Shown: in pieces, positions 34,194 to 42,203 of the stretch
Layout of the letters: each line of letters begins with the position of its first letter
How positions within the stretch are numbered: the stretch's first letter is position 1
NCBI GenBank assembly: GCA_900543515.1
Contig: UQRW01000002.1
Coordinates: forward strand, 29,492-93,491
Direction: 5' to 3'
Source of the DNA: an uncultured Collinsella sp.
GTDB lineage: Bacteria > Actinomycetota > Coriobacteriia > Coriobacteriales > Coriobacteriaceae
DNA: 64,000 bases
Program-made: the position numbers and the translations under genes
The notes under the pieces: model-generated
What the model was told of the DNA's origin: nothing
Databases searched by the model: none
What the model saw: the letters and a program-made list of their open reading frames with translations, nothing else

Positions 34194-36995
34194 GTGGCAA
34201 ACGAGTACAAGCAGACGATGAATCTGCCCAAGACCGGTTTTCCCATGCGTGCCGGTCTTTCCAAGTCCGAGCCCAAGCGACTCAAGGACTGGCAGGACAA
34301 CAAGGTCTACGAGCAGGTTCTGAAGAAGAACGAGGGTCACAAGAAGTTCGTGCTGCACGACGGCCCTCCGTACGCCAACGGCCCGATCCACATCGGCCAC
34401 GCCATGAACAAGATCTCCAAGGACATGATCAACCGTTACTGGATGATGCAGGGCTATGAGGTTCCCTATGTTCCCGGTTGGGACTGCCATGGCCAGCCGA
34501 TCGAGCATAAGGTCGAGGAGAAGCTCGGCACCGAGAAGTTCAACCAGACCTCCACGGCTAAGATCCGTGAGCTTTGCAACAAGTTCGCTGTCGAGAACAT
34601 CGAGCTGCAGAAGGCCGGCTTCCGTCGCCTGGGCGTGCTTGGCGACTGGGACAACCCCTACCTGACGCTCTATCACCAGCATGACGCTGCCGACATCGAG
34701 GTCTTCAAGGCCATGTTCGACAAGGGCATGATCTATCGCGGTCACAAGCCCGTCCATTGGTGCAAGCACTGCCACACCGCACTCGCTGAGGCCGAGATTG
34801 AGTACTCCGACGAGACGAGCCCCTCCATCTTCGTGCGCTTTGAGATGACCTCCAAGCCCGCCGGCCTCGAGAACTTCGACGGCCCGGTTGACTTCATCAT
34901 CTGGACGACCACCCCGTGGACCATCCCCTCCGACCAGGCCGTTTCCCTCAAGCCCGGCGCCGCCTATGTCGCCGTTGAGCACGATGGCCGTGCCGAGGTC
35001 ATGCTCGAGGACCTGGCTCCCAAGTGCTGTGAGGAGTTTGGCTGGGAGTACACCCCGGTCATGGTCGACGGCAAGCCCTATGTGGTTCCCGCCGAGACCT
35101 TCCATCACATTCACTATAAGCAGCCGATCTTTGACGGTGTTGAGGGCGTGGCACTGTTGGCCGATTACGTCGGTGTCGATGACGGTACCGGTATCGTCCA
35201 CAACTCGCCCGGTCACGGCGTCGACGACTACTTCGCCTGCCTCAAGGAGGGCATCACCGACATTTGCATGCCGGTCGATGATGACGGCAAGTTCTACACC
35301 GGCGAGGAGTTTGGCACCGGCGGCCCCTTCAGCGGCATGGATACCGACGAGGCCAACCCGCACATCATCGAGTTCCTGCGCGAGCGCGGCACCCTGGTCC
35401 TCGAGAAGAAGATCACGCACAGCTATCCGCACTGCTGGCGCTGCAAGCACCCGGTGCTCTTCCGTGCTACCGACCAGTGGTTTGTCTCGATGGACAAGAC
35501 CGGCTTGCGCGAGCAGGCTGGCAAAGAGGTCCGCGAGAACGTCAAGTGGTATCCGGCCCATGCCGCCAACCGCATTGGCGCCATGGTCGAGCAGCGTCCC
35601 GACTGGTGCATCAGCCGCCAGCGCAACTGGGGCGTGCCTATCCCCAGCTACACTTGCGCCGACTGCGGCGAGAAGGTCATGAACGATGCCACGCTCGACG
35701 CCGTCATCAAGCTCTTCCATGAGAAGGGCTCCGACGCCTGGTTCACCGACGCTCCCGAGAGCTACCTGGGTGAGGCCTGCGTCTGCCCCAAGTGTGGCGG
35801 CCATCACCTCAAGGCCGATAAGGACATCCTCGACGTGTGGTGGGATTCCGGCGTGTCCTGGAAGGCCGTCTGCGAGTATCGCCCCGAGCTTGAGTACCCG
35901 GCTGACGTGTATCTCGAGGGCTCCGACCAGCATCGCGGTTGGTTCCAGAGCTCGCTGCTCACTTCGGTGGGCGCCAACGGCCATGCTCCCTACAAGGCGG
36001 TCGTCTCGCAGGGCTTCACGCTCGACGGCCAGGGCCGCAAGATGTCCAAGTCGCTCGGCAACGTCATCGACCCCAATAAGGTCTGTGACGAGATGGGCGC
36101 CGACATCATCCGCCTGTGGGTTGCTTCCGTTGACACCAGCTCCGACGTGTCCATCGACCACGAGATTCTTGCCCGTACGTCCGATGCCTACCGTCGTTTC
36201 CGCAACACGCTGCGCTTCCTGCTTTCCGAGCTCGAGGGCCAGTTTGAGCCTGAGACCGACGGTGTCGCCTTTGCCGACCTGCTGCCGCTCGACAAGCTCA
36301 TGGTTGCCCGTCTGACCCAGGTTCAGGCCGAGGTCGACGACGCTTACTCTTGCTACGAGTTCCCGCGCGCTTACCGTGCGCTTTATGACTTCGTGGTTAC
36401 CGAGCTTTCCAACGTGTACCTCGACGCCCTGAAGGACCGCCTGTACTGCGACAAGCCTGGCTCGCTCGAGCGCCGCAGCGCCCAGACCGTGCTGGCCGAG
36501 CTCTTCTCGATGCTCATGCGCGATCTGCAGCCGATTTTGTCCTACACCGTCGACGAGGCCATGGCCTACGCGCCTGCCGGCTGCGTCGACCACCAGAAGT
36601 ACGCCGCGCTGCTCGATTGGTATAAGTCGCCTATCACGGTCGACGAGGCCAATGAGTTCGAGGGCGTGCTCGAGGCTTCACTCGAGCTCCGTAGCGCCGT
36701 GACCAAGGCCCTTGAGGATGCCCGCTCCGTCGGCACCTTCACTAAGAGCCAGCAGGTCCGCGTCAAGGCGGTCGTTCCCGCCGAGATGTACGCGCTGCTG
36801 ACCGGCGACAAGGCGGTCGACCTGGCCGAGTTCTACATCGTTTCCGATGTTGAGCTGACCCAGGGCGAGGAGCTCTCCGTTGCCATCGAGGCTGCCGAGG
36901 GCGAGTGCTGCGACCGTTGCTGGAATTACCGCACCACCGTCGGCGAGTACAACGGTCACGCACATATCTGCAAGCGCTGCGCTGACGCGCTGTAG
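34194..36995 (+). CDS. ileS: Isoleucyl-tRNA synthetase
   Basis: IleRS charges tRNA-Ile. The 933-residue protein starts with GTG after GAAAGGGG. Class I motifs are present: PYANGPIHIGHAMNKI (HIGH) and GRKMSKSLGNV (KMSKS). The editing domain lies between them (~residues 200-400, with TTPWTIPSDQA). The C-terminal zinc ribbon has CCDRCWNYR and CKRCADAL, placing it in the bacterial (mupirocin-sensitive-like) group by architecture. Expression is controlled by the T-box leader directly upstream. Confidence 0.97.
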   Translation: MANEYKQTMNLPKTGFPMRAGLSKSEPKRLKDWQDNKVYEQVLKKNEGHKKFVLHDGPPYANGPIHIGHAMNKISKDMINRYWMMQGYEVPYVPGWDCHGQPIEHKVEEKLGTEKFNQTSTAKIRELCNKFAVENIELQKAGFRRLGVLGDWDNPYLTLYHQHDAADIEVFKAMFDKGMIYRGHKPVHWCKHCHTALAEAEIEYSDETSPSIFVRFEMTSKPAGLENFDGPVDFIIWTTTPWTIPSDQAVSLKPGAAYVAVEHDGRAEVMLEDLAPKCCEEFGWEYTPVMVDGKPYVVPAETFHHIHYKQPIFDGVEGVALLADYVGVDDGTGIVHNSPGHGVDDYFACLKEGITDICMPVDDDGKFYTGEEFGTGGPFSGMDTDEANPHIIEFLRERGTLVLEKKITHSYPHCWRCKHPVLFRATDQWFVSMDKTGLREQAGKEVRENVKWYPAHAANRIGAMVEQRPDWCISRQRNWGVPIPSYTCADCGEKVMNDATLDAVIKLFHEKGSDAWFTDAPESYLGEACVCPKCGGHHLKADKDILDVWWDSGVSWKAVCEYRPELEYPADVYLEGSDQHRGWFQSSLLTSVGANGHAPYKAVVSQGFTLDGQGRKMSKSLGNVIDPNKVCDEMGADIIRLWVASVDTSSDVSIDHEILARTSDAYRRFRNTLRFLLSELEGQFEPETDGVAFADLLPLDKLMVARLTQVQAEVDDAYSCYEFPRAYRALYDFVVTELSNVYLDALKDRLYCDKPGSLERRSAQTVLAELFSMLMRDLQPILSYTVDEAMAYAPAGCVDHQKYAALLDWYKSPITVDEANEFEGVLEASLELRSAVTKALEDARSVGTFTKSQQVRVKAVVPAEMYALLTGDKAVDLAEFYIVSDVELTQGEELSVAIEAAEGECCDRCWNYRTTVGEYNGHAHICKRCADAL

Positions 36996-37025
36996 GTTAC
37001 GGCGTTCGTAGAACGCCGTAACCTA
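36993..37025 (+). terminator. Perfect hairpin at the ileS stop
   Basis: TAGGTTACGGCGTTC and its exact complement form a 15-bp stem with a GTA loop. The stem starts with the ileS stop codon. No T-tract follows, so it is either a factor-dependent terminator, an mRNA 3' end stabiliser or a mobile palindrome. Confidence 0.6.
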
Positions 37026-37035
37026 CCGACGCTGC

Positions 37036-37133
37036 AAACGTCCCTAAGCGGCAATCTGACGTTCAATCGTCGGTCGCGTACCAAAGTACGCTTCCCTCCT
37101 CTTTCACTTCACCTTGCTCGCTTAGGGACGTTT
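37036..37133. repeat. MITE-like element with 14-bp terminal inverted repeats (palindrome C)
   Basis: AAACGTCCCTAAGC (37036-37049) and GCTTAGGGACGTTT (37120-37133) are perfect inverted repeats around 70 bases. Inside is a small hairpin GCGTACCAAAGTACGC (37076-37091). There is no coding potential. The arms carry the same GGGAC core as the other palindromes in the window. Confidence 0.65.
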
Positions 37134-37186
37134 TCGCTGTTGGTGACGGCAACGCGGCTTTTCCATTGTTGGAACTAGAGCCTTCT

Positions 37187-37250
37187 CTTTCGACCTGTGC
37201 TCTTAGTCGAAAGCTATTTAGCGACATTCCGTTATTCGGAATGTCGCTTT
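37187..37250 (+). terminator. Two tandem hairpins before lspA, the second terminator-like
   Basis: CTTTCGAC/GTCGAAAG (37187-37213) is followed by GCGACATTCCG/CGGAATGTCGC (37221-37247) with TTTTGTTTTG after it. The surrounding ~200 bases are clearly AT-richer than the rest of the window. The second hairpin is a good intrinsic terminator, but nothing obvious upstream needs it, so a short untranslated RNA here is possible. The remaining bases to lspA show only a weak TATAAG (37312). Confidence 0.55.
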
Positions 37251-37369
37251 TGTTTTGTGCTGGTTATTTCGCTTGCGTTGGTGGATATGTCGTGCGCTCT
37301 GCGTATGGCAATATAAGATGGTTAATTGCGTTCAACGGAATTCGATTGTTCTGAGGGTAGGGGATTTCT

Positions 37370-37969
37370 TTGGGTCGTTCTGCGGATATGACGCCGCCTT
37401 TGCGTTGGCGGTTGGGTGTTGCTGGTGGCGTGGCGTTGGCCGTGCTGCTTGTTGACCAGCTGACCAAGCTTGCGGTTCGGGCCGTGGGCGATGCGCTGCA
37501 TGTGACTGTCATCCCCGGTGTGATCGACTTTATGTTTGTCCGCAATATCGGCGCTGCCTTTAGTATGGGTGAGGGGCATGGCATCGCGTTTGCCGTGCTG
37601 GCGTTGGCGGTCATTATCGCTATTGCCGTGTACCTCGTTCGTGCGCCCCGGCTCGCCCATCTTGAGGTTGTGGGCATGGCGATGGTTGCGGGCGGTGCTA
37701 TCGGCAACGCTATCGATCGTTTGGCCTTTGGCTTCGTGACCGATTTTATTGCCACCACCTTCATCGACTTCCCCGTCTTCAATGTGGCCGATATTGGCAT
37801 TACCTTGGGCGTCGTGCTCGCCCTCTTCGGCTACATGTTCTTGAGCCCTGCGGCCCGCGAGGTCGATGCGACCGCCGAGCTCAACGCCCGTGACGAGGCC
37901 CGTGCCAAGCGCAAGGCCCAGCAGCGTGGGGAGCGTGCCCGCAAGATTCGCGAAAGGAATGAGCGCTAA
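37370..37969 (+). CDS. lspA: Lipoprotein signal peptidase LspA
   Basis: LspA cleaves signal peptides of diacylglyceryl-modified prolipoproteins in the membrane. The start is TTG 37370 with TAGGGG six bases upstream; ATG 37388 has no site. The protein has 199 residues and four expected membrane helices. The catalytic motifs are FVRNIGAAFS, GGAIGNAIDRL and FNVADIGIT with its Asp. The last ~40 residues are a highly charged cytosolic tail (Glu/Arg/Lys/Ala) that most family members lack. rluD follows with one base of overlap, a frequent pair. Confidence 0.94.
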   Translation: MGRSADMTPPLRWRLGVAGGVALAVLLVDQLTKLAVRAVGDALHVTVIPGVIDFMFVRNIGAAFSMGEGHGIAFAVLALAVIIAIAVYLVRAPRLAHLEVVGMAMVAGGAIGNAIDRLAFGFVTDFIATTFIDFPVFNVADIGITLGVVLALFGYMFLSPAAREVDATAELNARDEARAKRKAQQRGERARKIRERNER

Positions 37970-38982
37970 TGGCCGACATCCATATTCTTGTTGCCGACGA
38001 TGCCGCTGGTCAGCGCCTTGATGCCTATCTGGGCGCCAACGACGGCTGCCCCACGCGCTCTGCCTGCGCGCATCTGATCGAGGGAGGCGCCGTTGCCGTC
38101 AATGGCGAGACCTGCCTGTCCAAAAAGTATGCCGTGCGCGCCGGCGATCGTATTTCGGTCGATTTGCCCGAGCTGCACGATCCCACCGATGTGATTCCCG
38201 AGGCCATCCCGCTCGACATTCGCTATGAGGACGACTACCTTATCGTGCTCTCCAAGCAGCGCGGCCTGGTGTGCCATCCTGCACATGGTCATGAGAGCGG
38301 TACGCTCGCGAATGCCCTGGTCTATCACTGCGGTATCGACCATCTGGGCACCGTGCAGGGCGAGGACCGCCCCGGCATCGTGCATCGTTTGGATCGCGAT
38401 ACCTCGGGTCTCATGCTTGCGGCAAAGGACGACGACACCCAGCGCGCGCTCCAAAATCTCATCCGCACGCGTACGCTCGATCGTCGTTATATCACGCTCG
38501 TTCACGGTCATATCGCTATGGATGAGGGCACCATTAACACCGGCCTTGCGCGTTCTACGCGCGACCGTGTCAAGATGGCGGTTTCGGACGACCCTTTCGC
38601 GCGCCAGGCCATTACGACCTTTAAGGTCCTCGAGCGCTTCGATTCCACGCGTTTTGACGACGGCTATACGCTCGTCGAGTGCCATCTGTTTACGGGCCGC
38701 ACACATCAGATTCGCGTGCATATGCGTCATATCAACCACGCCTGCGTGGGCGATCCACTCTACGGCAAGTGCGATGCACGCGCCGATCAGGGTCTGACCA
38801 GGCAATTCCTTCATTCCTGGCGCGTCGCATTCGACCATCCCGTGACGGGGGAGCGTATTGAGTGCCGCGATGAGCTGCCGTGGGATCTCGCTGCGGTTCT
38901 TGACGACCTGGCCCCGCGCTCGATTGGCCGCACCGCCGCCGGCGACGACATCGTCCCGCAGCTTGGCCTTCTCGAAGCCTAG
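37969..38982 (+). CDS. rluD: RluA/RluD-family 23S rRNA pseudouridine synthase
   Basis: This enzyme makes pseudouridines, in RluD at helix 69 of 23S rRNA. The protein has 337 residues. An N-terminal S4 RNA-binding domain (GQRLDAYLGANDGCPTRSA) leads into the catalytic domain with PGIVHRLDRDTSGLMLAAK, holding the active Asp, and FTGRTHQIRVHMRHIN. The exact target within the RluA family cannot be assigned from motifs alone. It is translated with lspA. Confidence 0.9.
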   Translation: MADIHILVADDAAGQRLDAYLGANDGCPTRSACAHLIEGGAVAVNGETCLSKKYAVRAGDRISVDLPELHDPTDVIPEAIPLDIRYEDDYLIVLSKQRGLVCHPAHGHESGTLANALVYHCGIDHLGTVQGEDRPGIVHRLDRDTSGLMLAAKDDDTQRALQNLIRTRTLDRRYITLVHGHIAMDEGTINTGLARSTRDRVKMAVSDDPFARQAITTFKVLERFDSTRFDDGYTLVECHLFTGRTHQIRVHMRHINHACVGDPLYGKCDARADQGLTRQFLHSWRVAFDHPVTGERIECRDELPWDLAAVLDDLAPRSIGRTAAGDDIVPQLGLLEA

Positions 38983-39000
38983 CCGGTATTAGGTGGTTTC

Positions 39001-39027
39001 TTGAACTCGGTAAGCCTGCGGTAAGAT
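39001..39027 (+). promoter_or_regulatory. Promoter of the glycosyltransferase gene
   Basis: TTGAAC (39001-39006) and TAAGAT (39022-39027, preceded by GG) are 15 bases apart, 37 bases before the ATG. Confidence 0.45.
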
Positions 39028-39064
39028 ATACGATTGTTTACGTAATGCGTTCCTGGGAGCCTGC

Positions 39065-40360
39065 ATGCTCGCCTTTTTACAAACCAACACACCCATCGTG
39101 ATTTTCAACCAGATTGTCGTCACGCTGCTCACGGTCTGCTTTCTGTACCAGGTGGTCTTCTTTGTCATCGGTGCTCTTCGTGGCGAGGTCGCGCCTCCCA
39201 AGGCCAAAAAACTCCACCGCTATGCCTTCTTTATCGCGGCGCATAACGAGGAAGCCGTGATCGCCAACCTCGTACGCTCCATCAAGGACCAGGATTATCC
39301 GTCCGAGCTCATCGAAGTCTTCGTGGTCGCCGATGCCTGCACCGACAACACGGCGCAGCTTGCGCGCGAGGCCGGTGCTATTGTTTATGAGCGCAATGAC
39401 CTGGCCCGTAAGGGCAAGAGCTGGGTCATGGACTTTGGTTTCGATCGCATTCTCAACGAGTATCCCGACACGTTTGAGGGTTACTTTATCTTCGATGCCG
39501 ACAACGTTATCTCCCGCGATTACGTGTCTAAGATGAACGATGCCTTTGACCAGGGCTTCCATGTGGTCACGAGCTATCGCAATTCCAAGAACTTCGGCAG
39601 CTCGTGGATCTCGGCAGCTAATGCCACTTGGTACCTGCGCGAGGCGCGCTTCCTCAACAACGCGCGTAATATCTGCAAGACGTCCTGCGCTGTCTCGGGT
39701 TCGGGCTATCTCATCTCCGCCAGCGTTATCGAGGGCATGCACGGCTGGCAGTTCCATACGCTGACCGAGGATATCCAGTTCACCACGTTCTGCGCCATTC
39801 ACGGCATTCGCATTGGCTATGCGCCGGCGGAGTTCTTTGACGAACAGCCCGTGACGTTTAAGGCGTCCTGGAAACAGCGCATGCGTTGGACCAAGGGCTT
39901 CTACCAGGTGTTCTTTACCTACGGTAAGCACCTGGTCAAGTCGACGTTCCGCTATCATCGCTTTGCTGCCTACGACATGTTTATGACCATCGCTCCGGGC
40001 ATGCTGCTGTCCCTGATCTCCATGCTCGCCAACGCGACCTTCCTCATCGTGGGCGGACTTTCGCATGGCTTCTTGGCCACCGAGGTCGAGATGCAGGCTT
40101 GTGCCGCCTCGCTCATTATGACCTTCGCGATGATGTACCAGACCTTCTTTATCCTGGCGCTACTCACCACCATCTTCGAGTACAAGCATATTCACTGCGC
40201 GCAAAAGTGGCGTTTGGTGACCAACCTATTTACCTTCCCGATCTTTATGTTCAGCTATATTCCCATCACGGTGGCGGCCCTGTTCCTAAAGGTCGACTGG
40301 GTCCCGACGCAGCACGCCGTCAACGTTACCCTCGACGAGGTCATGCAAGGCGCCAAATAA
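39065..40360 (+). CDS. Family 2 glycosyltransferase, processive (cellulose/hyaluronan synthase-like) type
   Basis: The 431-residue membrane protein starts MLAFLQTNT with GGGAG six bases upstream. One N-terminal membrane helix precedes a GT-A catalytic domain with FFIAAHNEEAVI, a DxD-like FDADN, the acceptor motif LTEDIQF and the QRMRW (QxxRW) motif of processive enzymes. Three to four membrane helices follow. It probably polymerises or adds a surface sugar from a nucleotide donor; the product is unknown. There is no polysaccharide cluster around it. Confidence 0.85.
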   Translation: MLAFLQTNTPIVIFNQIVVTLLTVCFLYQVVFFVIGALRGEVAPPKAKKLHRYAFFIAAHNEEAVIANLVRSIKDQDYPSELIEVFVVADACTDNTAQLAREAGAIVYERNDLARKGKSWVMDFGFDRILNEYPDTFEGYFIFDADNVISRDYVSKMNDAFDQGFHVVTSYRNSKNFGSSWISAANATWYLREARFLNNARNICKTSCAVSGSGYLISASVIEGMHGWQFHTLTEDIQFTTFCAIHGIRIGYAPAEFFDEQPVTFKASWKQRMRWTKGFYQVFFTYGKHLVKSTFRYHRFAAYDMFMTIAPGMLLSLISMLANATFLIVGGLSHGFLATEVEMQACAASLIMTFAMMYQTFFILALLTTIFEYKHIHCAQKWRLVTNLFTFPIFMFSYIPITVAALFLKVDWVPTQHAVNVTLDEVMQGAK

Positions 40361-40368
40361 CCACCACC

Positions 40369-40409
40369 AAAACCACCACAAAGGGGACAGGCACTTTTGT
40401 GGTGGTTTT
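40369..40409 (+). terminator. Terminator hairpin, ACCACCACAAAGG copy 2 with GGGGACAGGCAC loop
   Basis: AAAACCACCACAAA pairs with TTTTGTGGTGGTTTT around GGGGACAGGCAC and ends in TTTTT. The arms match the 32577 hairpin over 16 bases. The GGGGACAGGCACTTTTG tip resembles palindromes often seen scattered in bacterial genomes. Confidence 0.8.
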
Positions 40410-40441
40410 TGCTTTCGAGTAGCTGCCCAAGGAGGTGCACG

Positions 40442-40864
40442 ATGCCCTACATCCCATTTTGGATTTGCATCTTTGCCGGTGCTTTGGTTGATGCCCGTGA
40501 GCGACGGTTTCCCAATGAGCTTGCCGGCGTGTGTGCGGTGGCGGCGTTGGCAGGCGTCTGGCTCGACAAGGGCGTTACCACGGCGCTTGACCACGCCGGT
40601 CTTGCGGTCATCGTCTACCTTGCCCTTGTGCTCACTGAGTCGCTCTGGCGGCGCCTTCGCCACGCCCCCGGCATCGGCATGGGGGACGTCAAGGCGCTCT
40701 TCGCGCTTTGCACGCTTGACCCTCTGGGCGGCATCGTGGCATTTGCCGTCGCGCTCCTGGTCCTTGCCCTCTCCTGCCTCTTCACAAAATCGCGCTCCCT
40801 GCCATTGCTCCCGTTTTTGGTGCCGATTTTTGCCATAATCGAGTGCGTGGGTAGTACGGTGTAA
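40442..40864 (+). CDS. A24 family prepilin peptidase, short form
   Basis: The 140-residue membrane protein keeps only the aspartyl protease half of the type IV prepilin peptidases; the N-terminal methylase part is missing. The two catalytic Asp motifs are visible: VDARERRFPNELA and GIGMGDVKALFALC (GxGD). ATG 40442 has AAGGAGG six bases upstream. It would cleave prepilin-like signal peptides, but no pilin or type IV pilus assembly gene is nearby. It may act on substrates encoded elsewhere. Confidence 0.82.
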   Translation: MPYIPFWICIFAGALVDARERRFPNELAGVCAVAALAGVWLDKGVTTALDHAGLAVIVYLALVLTESLWRRLRHAPGIGMGDVKALFALCTLDPLGGIVAFAVALLVLALSCLFTKSRSLPLLPFLVPIFAIIECVGSTV

Positions 40865-40895
40865 CCGTTTGCGCGCCCTTTTTAAGGAGCATGCC

Positions 40896-42143
40896 ATGGC
40901 AATTAATCAAGAAACAGCCGCCATCAAGGCGCGCATGGATCGCATTCCCGCGGCGTTGTCGCCCGATCTGGTCGAGCGTATTGCCGCCGACCGCGCCTCG
41001 GGTGTCGTCAACCCGTATCGTTGCAACGACGATCAGGTCATTCGTCGTATTGATCGCGCTGCCGACAAAGGCACGCTCATGCGTCCGGCATTTATGCGCG
41101 ATACCGAAAAGATACTTCATCTTCCGTCGTACACCCGTTATGCAGGTAAAACGCAGGTCTTTAGCTTCCGTAGCAATGACGATCTGTCACGCCGCGGTTT
41201 GCACGTGCAGCTTGTCTCCCGCATTGCGCGCGATATCGGTCGCGCCTTGGGGCTCAATTGCGATTTGATCGAGGCGATTGGCCTGGGTCACGACTTGGGA
41301 CACACGCCTTTCGGCCATGCCGGCGAGCGCTTCCTCAACGATATCTATCATGAGCGTACGGGGCGTTATTTTTTCCATAACGTGCAGTCGGTCCGAGTGC
41401 TCGACACGCTGTATGGCCGCAACGTGTCGCTCCAGACGCTTGACGGCGTGCTATGCCATAACGGCGAGTACGAGCAGCGTGTGTTTGAGCTCTCGGACAT
41501 GAGTTCTTTTGACCAGTTTGACCAGACGGTTGAGGATTGCATTGCCACGGGCTATAGCGCAATTGAGCATCTGCGTCCTATGACGCTCGAAGGCTGCGTC
41601 GTTCGCATCTCGGATATTCTTGCCTACGTCGGTCGCGACCGCCAGGATGCGATCGCGGCTGGCCTGCTTTCGCCCGACGCTTTTGATGATGGCCGGGGCG
41701 GTGCCTACAACAGTTGGATCCTCACGCACGCTTCCATCGATATCGTTGAGCACAGCTATGGTAAGCCGCGCATCGAGATGAGCGAGGACCTGTTTGAGGA
41801 AATCCGCCGAGCCAAGCGCGAGAACTACGAGAAGATCTATAGCAAGGGTGGTATCGAAGGCGATTCCGAGGTGGAGCTGCGTGAGGCGTTCGAAAAGCTC
41901 TACGACCGTTGCCTGCGGGATCTAAACAGTGGTGACGAGTCCTCGTACATCTTTAAGCACCATATTTCGCGCATCGAGCAGCAGCTTTCCTACTACGATC
42001 GCGCCTATGCCTGGCAGAATGATAAGGACCAGGCGGTCGTGGATTACATTGCGAGCATGACGGACGGTTATTTCTGCGAGCTCACGAGCAAGCTGTTTCC
42101 GGGATTGAAGTTTCCGCACCGTACCTATATTAACGAACGGTAG
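40896..42143 (+). CDS. dgt: Deoxyguanosinetriphosphate triphosphohydrolase-like HD protein
   Basis: The protein has 415 residues from ATG 40896, with AAGGAG six bases upstream. It is an HD-domain dNTP triphosphohydrolase that splits dNTP to nucleoside and triphosphate. Visible are the N-terminal FSFRSNDDLSRRGLHVQLV, the metal site GLGHDLGHTPFGHAGE and VRISDILAYVGRDRQD with the last Asp. Substrate preference among dNTPs is unknown. Dgt-like proteins next to dnaG are common; here it stands before rarA. Confidence 0.85.
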   Translation: MAINQETAAIKARMDRIPAALSPDLVERIAADRASGVVNPYRCNDDQVIRRIDRAADKGTLMRPAFMRDTEKILHLPSYTRYAGKTQVFSFRSNDDLSRRGLHVQLVSRIARDIGRALGLNCDLIEAIGLGHDLGHTPFGHAGERFLNDIYHERTGRYFFHNVQSVRVLDTLYGRNVSLQTLDGVLCHNGEYEQRVFELSDMSSFDQFDQTVEDCIATGYSAIEHLRPMTLEGCVVRISDILAYVGRDRQDAIAAGLLSPDAFDDGRGGAYNSWILTHASIDIVEHSYGKPRIEMSEDLFEEIRRAKRENYEKIYSKGGIEGDSEVELREAFEKLYDRCLRDLNSGDESSYIFKHHISRIEQQLSYYDRAYAWQNDKDQAVVDYIASMTDGYFCELTSKLFPGLKFPHRTYINER

Positions 42144-42156
42144 TTCGTATCTATTA

Positions 42157-42164
42157 GGTATACT
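42157..42164 (+). promoter_or_regulatory. Possible -10 before rarA (GGTATACT)
   Basis: TTAGGTATACTG has a good TATACT -10 about 40 bases before the rarA start. No convincing -35 is present. Confidence 0.4.
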
Positions 42165-42203
42165 GTTAGTGGATAACTTTTTTGATTGATGCACGGGATG
42201 GCT

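Noticed and set aside
34074..36593. 839-codon minus-strand frame opposite ileS
   Set aside because: Antisense shadow of a certain gene, with biased composition and no family motif; its far end lies in the T-box leader.
37166..37354. 62-codon frame in the AT-rich gap before lspA
   Set aside because: It runs through two hairpins, one of them terminator-like, and lacks a ribosome binding site.
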